From positions 1 to 44,914 of the forward strand of contig JACPGR010000097.1 of assembly GCA_016182415.1 (NCBI GenBank): a stretch of 44,914 nt of DNA, read 5' to 3'. The translations under genes and the position numbers were made by a program. The DNA is from Candidatus Magasanikiibacteriota bacterium (GTDB lineage: Bacteria > Patescibacteriota > Patescibacteriia > Magasanikbacterales > UBA922). Below are positions 40,501-44,914 of this stretch, in pieces (the stretch's first letter is position 1; each line of letters starts with the position of its first letter). Under the pieces are notes generated by a model. The model saw only the letters and a program-made list of their open reading frames with translations, was not told where the DNA came from and did not search any database.

Positions 40501-42030
40501 CTCCGCTTTTAACGTATTGATCTTTATAGTAACTTGACCCTCACCAAATGAATTTTTTTCTTCATTTTTTTCTTTCAATTGTTTATCTAATTCCGCTACT
40601 TTCCCCATATTACCTTCTTTTTGAGCCAATCCCCTCTGGCCCTCAAGCGTAGCTATTTCATGGGCAAGATTAAGCGCCTCCGGAGACAATTGTTGTTTCT
40701 TTTTTCCAAGCTCTACCTGATCTTGCAATCGATCTTTTGTCAGTCCCGCAGCCTTAAGATGCCACCACCCCTTCACATCAGTCGCAATTGTCTTTCCTCG
40801 TTGTTCCCAAGACTTTCCACCCACCTTTGGAAAATAATACGCCCCTGCACTAAGCCCTTTCTTCGCCGTATCCGTCCCCTTCCCCACGAGCCACCTCCCC
40901 GTTGCATACCCCGTCGCAATCGTCGCGACTTTTTTACCAAAATTCACCGCACCTGAAACGATACCGGATCCCTCGACACCGGTCGCTTGGGTTTGCTTCA
41001 AACCGACCATCAAAAATACCATGGCAATCAAAAAATTCGACATATTTTCCCAGGTCGACACTTCAGACAATGAGATCTTGAGCTGTTCATTCCCCTCTTG
41101 CAAAGGCACCACACCAGCCGTACTTTGAATCTGATTAGCAATATCTCCAGAGCCCAGTGTCGCAAAGGCAAGCCATAAGAAAAATACCATGACTGGGGCG
41201 ACGATGACATATTTGGTAAATTCAGACCACCATTCTTGGGCATACTTCTCGCCCTTTGGAATCGCATAGAGCACGTAAGCAAGCGGGGACAAAATAATCA
41301 GCGCCCACAAAACCACCACGCGAATTGCCATGACAATGACATACGAACCCACTGCCACTGCAGACATAACTGCAAAAAAAGTCGCTACCACCGACGCGCC
41401 TAATACCTCGATCGTCACCTGTTCGGCACTCGTGCCATAACTCGCGCCAGTCGCCATACTCATTATTTTTTCGAGTTTAAACATGTTGATGAGATTTCCG
41501 CCGGCAGTCGCAGAAATGGCATTAAGAAAGGTAATGGTGAATACATGTGCGACATCGATGATGAGCTGGGCAATTAAATTGCTAAAATTGATAAAAATCG
41601 CCATGATGATGAGCTTGACCAAGCCTTTTTTCCATTCATATTGTTCAAGACCTAAAATAGTCGCAAAGGCAATAATAAGCAAAGCGACGACAAAAAACAT
41701 ATTTGCCACATCTCGAATCATGACCCAGCCAAGCTTCACCACACTCACATCAATATAATTATTGTAACTCGCAAGTGTGATGAAAAATCTGAGAAAAAAT
41801 ATCGTCAGCACAATACAAATTTTTGCAATCGCAAGCATCAACCATGATATTCCCTTTAATAGATCCCCTGCGATATCTTGCGCAAAAACAAACTGCGTAC
41901 CAAAGACCAATCCAACAACGAGCAAAAAAACAAAAAACACCCGGTAGTGATACCTGGATAATTTTTTTGGCAACATAGCAGACAAAATCTGCGTTACTCG
42001 AGCAATTTGTGCGAGAACAAAACGACTCAT
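37558..42030 (-). CDS. VirB6/TrbL-like membrane protein fused to a giant coiled-coil tail
   Basis: 1490 residues. A signal-like segment (residues 31-50, ending VFAQD) is followed by about seven hydrophobic helices to residue 345 in the VirB6/TrbL style (LLKGISWLMLAIAKICIVLTIFF, VANMFFVVALLIIAFATILGL, RVVVLWALIILSPLAYVLYAIP with the WALIILSPLAYVL motif seen in conjugation-type membrane channel proteins). From 430 on it is charged and helical, with coiled-coil runs. Three related blocks begin LP(K/E)xIExII near residues 797, 904 and 1072, each with MAKxxxxxL and a hydrophilic tail of about 95 residues. It probably forms the inner-membrane part of a secretion or surface-assembly machine. First gene of a tight minus-strand cluster. 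Confidence 0.75.
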   Translation of the reverse strand: MSRFVLAQIARVTQILSAMLPKKLSRYHYRVFFVFLLVVGLVFGTQFVFAQDIAGDLLKGISWLMLAIAKICIVLTIFFLRFFITLASYNNYIDVSVVKLGWVMIRDVANMFFVVALLIIAFATILGLEQYEWKKGLVKLIIMAIFINFSNLIAQLIIDVAHVFTITFLNAISATAGGNLINMFKLEKIMSMATGASYGTSAEQVTIEVLGASVVATFFAVMSAVAVGSYVIVMAIRVVVLWALIILSPLAYVLYAIPKGEKYAQEWWSEFTKYVIVAPVMVFFLWLAFATLGSGDIANQIQSTAGVVPLQEGNEQLKISLSEVSTWENMSNFLIAMVFLMVGLKQTQATGVEGSGIVSGAVNFGKKVATIATGYATGRWLVGKGTDTAKKGLSAGAYYFPKVGGKSWEQRGKTIATDVKGWWHLKAAGLTKDRLQDQVELGKKKQQLSPEALNLAHEIATLEGQRGLAQKEGNMGKVAELDKQLKEKNEEKNSFGEGQVTIKINTLKAEIEDLETKRDADGTTKVEKMAIEKELKQKQKDFEDINDNPEKQKEIADKEQKALIDVIEHEKRVTAAQGKGLGVVGWVASGGIKRQRRMGKSEKTAKLAEEVAYKRTGSDSNFHGLKWMGMKDMDRSLKGILESEEERSDAKTSEMSSAAKYSTSTLARYKDGKWEHGKERVADQVAKHKIKAEITQESLKGVELKARVQLISKDGAGSLLSQLAAAKGIAANFQDTVQGKEETSVSKFRESRDQAVFEKIEQAKKAALGGEQVDEQIQEAKSSIEKTQAEIGAVIGLPKDIENIIKSLKNPEDQAFAKSRAQVAMGKIVAENEQREESEKMKPEDMAKMFAERLADQLKQNEEKMKDKDSVKTAIGSLTDSAKKPEEAFVKNMSILIKERPIGLPENIEKIITDLNVMNPEAGATIKLQTQQIMRNLVEENDKKETSEKMTEGDMAKELATRLQTAFNNFDPGMIPDKSALRGVSASLDKQIFNPSRDFTQGLEEYQRSYSANKEGNDNMPNKLGELSTQQKNLEALEARKKGISGQLSEARATVEGTKQAIEEKEKEKATLPESIKSLIRNLENFKDQEFVRSHAGMIMGQIAEENDKQESDKKMTSEQMAKLFVEQLKGYLDENKEDFKDPETGFKLLADLEVVAQNPDADFVTKTKQGFTNRATVQSEIQALEKNLNTQRGLVGKLLADESKAVLASIEKLEKAGEIPEWQSARAQAEREHSALFYRRGRSSLMSQASQRHIYDKHGITSPDTSDVELTETLVAKEFKNMNYETTVDNLRRNRAIIGAKMDRGEKLSPEESAMVQALFMRMHNEAWVDDGITDHKKRSGKAEAVKFYAQVKAHKDGKKLDFNVEGDEQKKYIESAMNDLQRHQKSGAGGSLGQAQKDSLAKFMQGILGDQASTLISALKSDANSGIALQQITDILGKKQSQFQNFSAELQSAIGTTDIDRVQVEVLKKLRQSMGDQRTLDELINKIR

Positions 42031-42196
42031 GGGATATGAAATTAGTCGTCTTTTTTATATGGAAGTAAGTATAGCACAAAATATGTGTTGTGTCATAGTA
42101 TTTTTGTCTACTGTCCACAGTCTCCTACCACATGTCCATATTGTATGTATTGAAACATACAACAAATAGAATAAATAGTGTCGTCTGTAACCATAA

Positions 42197-42240
42197 TTGT
42201 AATTGTAGGGGATAGGCATGCCTATCCCCTACAATTACAA
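42197..42240. repeat. 44-bp perfect palindrome
   Basis: All 44 bases are self-complementary around GCATGC at 42216-42221; the arm begins TTGTAATTGTAGGGGATAGG. It lies in the spacer between the VirB6-like gene and the gene at 42292-42729, directly next to a terminator hairpin. It could extrude as a cruciform or act as a terminator/processing site. Confidence 0.92.
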
Positions 42241-42263
42241 AAAATGACCTTTCAGTCATTTTT
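42240..42263 (-). terminator. Bidirectional intrinsic terminator
   Basis: AAAAATGAC (42240-42248) and GTCATTTTT (42255-42263) form a stem with T runs at both sides. On the minus strand it follows the gene at 42292-42729 by 28 bases. Confidence 0.85.
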
Positions 42264-42291
42264 GATCTACACAATTAATTATCCATCTTGT

Positions 42292-42729
42292 CTAATCTCC
42301 ACTATCCTCGCCTAATTTATCAGAAAATATACCCAAGCCTCCCTCAGGAATTTCTTCAACGGAAACTCTGTATTCAGGATCTAAAAATTGTTGTTTAAAA
42401 TTCTCCAATTTTCCCCGATAGTTGGCAACAGCTGTATTAAATTCTGATCTTTTATTCTTATTTTTGGGTCGTATGTTACTTAAAATATCTTCTTTTCTGA
42501 GATACCCAAGCACCTCATCTATACACGTAAACATTTCTTCTCGAGACTTGAGAAGCATAACAGAAGGGAGTTTGAGAAACAAAATATTTGCTGCAGATCG
42601 CACTTCATCTTCTCCCTCCCGTAAACGAACCGCATCTATAGTCTGATACAATTCATCCAATCTCTGTAATGCAACACGTTCATGCTCAGGTATTATATTC
42701 ATTTCCGTAATAGTTCTAATTTCTTCCAT
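42292..42729 (-). CDS. Hypothetical helical protein
   Basis: 145 residues from the ATG at 42729 (MEEIRTITEMNIIPEHERVALQRLDELY); an upstream frame start at 42774 reads through a GC-rich hairpin and is rejected. The protein is mainly alpha-helical and charged, with the C-terminal YRVSVEEIPEGGLGIFSDKLGEDSGD. No known family. It may belong to the cluster downstream (with which it shares the strand), although terminators and a palindrome separate them. Confidence 0.6.
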   Translation of the reverse strand: MEEIRTITEMNIIPEHERVALQRLDELYQTIDAVRLREGEDEVRSAANILFLKLPSVMLLKSREEMFTCIDEVLGYLRKEDILSNIRPKNKNKRSEFNTAVANYRGKLENFKQQFLDPEYRVSVEEIPEGGLGIFSDKLGEDSGD

Positions 42730-42762
42730 ATATGTTTTTAGATGGTAAAGTGGTAAAGTGGT

Positions 42763-42797
42763 CAGCCAGCCCAAGGCTGGTCCGCCTCGGGCGGAGT
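42763..42797. repeat. GC-rich double hairpin (family C copy)
   Basis: CCAGCC/GGCTGG (42766-42780) and CCGCC/GGCGG (42782-42794) recur in the same order as at 17888-17940 (CAGCCCAAGGCTG, then a GGCGGAGT end). It lies between the asnS stop (42808) and the gene at 42292-42729. Confidence 0.72.
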
Positions 42798-42807
42798 GGT
42801 CAGGTGA

Positions 42808-44103
42808 CTACGGTTTCACCCGATTCACCACGCGTGGAAATGGAATACATTCGCGAATATGCTCCGCCCCCGACATCCATCGCACCATACGCTCGACTCC
42901 CAGACCAAAACCCGAGTGTGGCACTGAACCATATTTGCGCAAATCAAGATACCAGTCATAATCCGCTTCATTCAAACCTTCATGCTTGATTCGTTCGAGT
43001 AAAAAATCAATGTTGTCTTCACGTTGCGCTCCACCAATCAGTTCGCCAGAACCTTCAATACCTATCAAATCAACATTTAAAGCAAGTTCATCATTATTAG
43101 GATCACGTTTGACATAAAAAGGCTTGATCGCTTTTGGCCATTTGTGAATAAAAACAGGCACCTCGCTATTCTGCGTCAAAATCACCTCATCATCATTTCC
43201 CAAATCTTCGCCATACTTAATATCAGAACCATTTTCATTGAGTGTTTTGATTGCATCATCATAGGTCAAACGCGTAAAAGGTTTTTCAACAACTGCCTTA
43301 AGTGGCTCAGGGTTACGTTCAAGAATCGAAAACTCTGTAATACATTTTTCAAGGCACGATGTTACAATATGTTTAATCAGCCCTTCTTGCAAATCCATAT
43401 TCTCATCATGTAGGACAAAGGCAGCTTCGGCGTCCATCATCCAAAACTCAGTCAAATGACGCTTTGTAGTAGATTTTTCCGCGCGAAACACGGGTCCAAA
43501 ATCATAACACCGACCAACTGAAGAAATAACAGCCTCACTATACAATTGCCCTGATTGTGACAAATACGCTTCTCCCAAATCAAAATATGGGACTGCAAAT
43601 AAAGTGGTCGTTCCTTCACACGCATTCGGTGTAAAAATCGGTGAATCAGTTCGGATGAACCCTTGCATGTGCAAATATTCATTCACTGCAGTTTCAACAA
43701 CATCTCGAATACGCAAAATCGCCCATTGACGTTTACTACGCAACCACAAATGACGATTTTCCATGAGAAACTCTGGGCCATGTTCTTTTTTGGCAATCGG
43801 ATATTCCTCGGACTTGTGAAGTAACTCGTAACTAGCAACTTGTAACTCGTACGTGTGTTCTTGTTTAGGGTGCTTTGAAATTGTTCCGGTAACGACAACA
43901 GACGATTCTTGTGTAGAATTTTCAACCAAATTCCACAGTGCTTCTCCAACTGAATCTTTGACGACTATGGCTTGGATAAATCCACTGCCATCTCGAATCT
44001 CAAGAAAAGCGATTTTTCCGGAAGATCGTTTGTTGTTGAGCCAGCCTTTGAGCGTGACTTCTTGATCGACTTTAGTTGAGATGTCTTTGATGAATGTGTG
44101 CAT
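42808..44103 (-). CDS. asnS: Asparaginyl-tRNA synthetase
   Basis: Class IIb synthetase that charges tRNA-Asn. 431 residues from the ATG at 44103 (MHTFIKDISTKVDQEVTLKGWLNNKRSSGKIAFLEIRDGSG); the frame extends to 44247 but only through the GAGATA repeats. The OB-fold anticodon-binding domain is at residues 14-100; motif 2 is GPVFRAEKSTTKRHLTEFWMMDAE; motif 3 is GSVPHSGFGLGVERMVRWMSGAEHIRECIPFPR, and the HIREC..PFPR end favours Asn over Asp synthetases. The C-terminal seven residues (VVNRVKP) differ from the usual end. Enzyme presence makes an amidotransferase route for Asn-tRNA unnecessary. Confidence 0.93.
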   Translation of the reverse strand: MHTFIKDISTKVDQEVTLKGWLNNKRSSGKIAFLEIRDGSGFIQAIVVKDSVGEALWNLVENSTQESSVVVTGTISKHPKQEHTYELQVASYELLHKSEEYPIAKKEHGPEFLMENRHLWLRSKRQWAILRIRDVVETAVNEYLHMQGFIRTDSPIFTPNACEGTTTLFAVPYFDLGEAYLSQSGQLYSEAVISSVGRCYDFGPVFRAEKSTTKRHLTEFWMMDAEAAFVLHDENMDLQEGLIKHIVTSCLEKCITEFSILERNPEPLKAVVEKPFTRLTYDDAIKTLNENGSDIKYGEDLGNDDEVILTQNSEVPVFIHKWPKAIKPFYVKRDPNNDELALNVDLIGIEGSGELIGGAQREDNIDFLLERIKHEGLNEADYDWYLDLRKYGSVPHSGFGLGVERMVRWMSGAEHIRECIPFPRVVNRVKP

Positions 44104-44120
44104 AGAGAAATGGTGAATAA

Positions 44121-44295
44121 ATAGAGATAATATAGAGATAATATAGAGATAATATAGAGATAAAATTGAGATATGGTTGAGATATATAGAGATAATATTG
44201 AGATAATATTGAGATAGATTGAGATAGATTGAGATAGATTTAATCACAATATCTCAATGTATCTCAATATTATCTCAACATATCTCTAAGTTTGT
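44121..44295. repeat. GAGATA tandem repeat array upstream of asnS
   Basis: About eleven GAGATA motifs lie on the plus strand between 44123 and 44236: the first four in an 11-base period (AGAGATAATAT), the last three in a 10-base period (TGAGATAGAT). Four inverted copies (TATCTC) follow at 44250-44287. The two parts could fold back on each other. The array is directly upstream of asnS, whose transcript leader it may form. Confidence 0.85.
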
Positions 44296-44345
44296 TACGT
44301 GATATGTGTTTCATGATACGTGAATAGTTATACTACACAAAATCT

Positions 44346-44914
44346 TTAAATTACACAAGTCTTAGCCCAATCGAGCACTTTTTGCTCAGTATGATAGAGT
44401 AAATACTTATAAATAAAAGAATGTAGATTTTGATAGCTTTGAGTAGACAGATTGAGCTTTGTAACCTCTTCCAAATCCCCTTTTTCCAGTAATTCCAATA
44501 TTTGTTTAGTAGGTTCTGCAACATGTGTGTTGGCTGATGAAATTGAAAACCCCAAACAATATAACAATGTAACAATATAGCAATCTATCAATACCAAATT
44601 GAATTCTTCATGAGTATCAAGATACCTGATCCATTTTTCAAGCTGTGCAAAAATCCGTTCGTCTCTCTCCCCTACCCGCGTCAACTTATCTGTAAGCGAC
44701 ACGACATACTGCGAGGCAAGACTTTTGTGTAGATCAGTTCGAATATGCGCAAAATACTCAATAATATGCACCGTCGTCACATAATCAATTTCTTTACCAT
44801 ATGCAATGTCGATATCCACGAGGGAAAAGGGCTCGAGATGAGCTGAATTTTTTGAGGTAATTTTTTTGACTCCACGCGCGAGTAATTCGAGCTTTCCTTT
44901 TTCCTGCGTGTAGC
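44346..44914 (-). CDS. recO: DNA repair protein RecO, C-terminal part (runs off the window)
   Basis: The open frame continues beyond the window edge, so the N-terminus is missing; the M-like start at 44819 is a GTG inside the gene. At the edge the frame reads QEKGKLELLARGVKKITSKNSAHLEPFSLVDIDIAYGKE, which matches the RecO OB-fold strand pattern (GKlxxlaxGarkxxs...LxxFslv). The rest is a helical domain (HIIEYFAHIRTDLHKSLASQYVVSLTDKL, EFNLVLIDCYIVTLLYCLGFS) as in RecO. It mediates RecA loading in recombinational repair. No C-terminal zinc finger is visible in this part. Confidence 0.8.
   Translation of the reverse strand, partial: YTQEKGKLELLARGVKKITSKNSAHLEPFSLVDIDIAYGKEIDYVTTVHIIEYFAHIRTDLHKSLASQYVVSLTDKLTRVGERDERIFAQLEKWIRYLDTHEEFNLVLIDCYIVTLLYCLGFSISSANTHVAEPTKQILELLEKGDLEEVTKLNLSTQSYQNLHSFIYKYLLYHTEQKVLDWAKTCVI

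Noticed and set aside
44121-44247. 48-residue N-terminal extension of asnS
   Set aside because: It would be translated repeats of GAGATA (Ile, Ser, Leu, Tyr) and does not belong to AsnRS; the ATG at 44103 gives the normal family start.

Overview
The window looks like chromosomal DNA of a Candidate Phyla Radiation (Patescibacteria) bacterium, most likely of the parcubacterial side. This is inferred from the AT-rich sequence, the tight packing of mostly short genes, a minimal housekeeping set with almost no biosynthesis, a large type IV secretion-like membrane protein followed by very large unrecognised proteins, several small Nudix proteins, and many GC-rich palindromes between genes. Stops are consistent with the standard code. 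No 16S rRNA or ribosomal protein is present to place it more precisely.

Layout. 1-4600: a hairpin-rich end, transketolase, a membrane-anchored protein probably linked to type IV secretion, a small membrane protein and a gene-free 470-base stretch. 4609-9298: secD-secF (SecD carries an unusual parvulin insertion), then Nudix, NADAR and HIT proteins. 9557-14981: secA, a toxin-antitoxin pair with an operator palindrome, a lone HicB, ribosome hibernation factor and murB. 15132-22559: an ATP-grasp enzyme and an NlpC/P60 peptidase, a 25-codon ORF in a structured transcript, mraY, an aminoacyl-transferase-like protein, a MurC/Mpl ligase, Nudix and a lipoprotein. 22560-28485: a small RNA unit, an irregular tRNA, a LysW-like carrier, a PLP enzyme, a methyltransferase, Elp3, a second 25-codon ORF in a structured transcript, a drug/metabolite transporter and Nudix. 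28482-33164: a protein with four long near-identical repeats, glyA, and an ISL3-type insertion sequence that has cut off an NYN-domain gene. 33212-42729: a minus-strand cluster led by a 1490-residue VirB6/TrbL-like protein. 42808-44914: asnS and the C-terminal part of recO.

How it fits together. SecA, SecD and SecF supply the export motor and its accessory pump; the parvulin domains in SecD suggest that folding help is built into the translocon. MurB, MraY and the MurC/Mpl-like ligase belong to peptidoglycan precursor synthesis, with NlpC/P60 as a possible wall or peptide hydrolase. The minus-strand cluster probably makes a surface or secretion machine. Most spacers hold palindromic elements, several folding as cloverleaf-like multi-hairpins, and some of these supply the last codons or stop codons of neighbouring genes.

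The most promising undescribed signal is the pair of short transcripts at about 17325-17575 (minus) and 26774-27007 (plus). They share a 16-base leader, the same ribosome-site spacing, an ORF of exactly 25 codons, a strongly folded GC-rich 3' part and an intrinsic terminator, yet encode unrelated peptides (one membrane-spanning, one cationic). Next are the SecD-parvulin fusion and a small RNA whose 11 bases are complementary to the anticodon region of the irregular tRNA just downstream.
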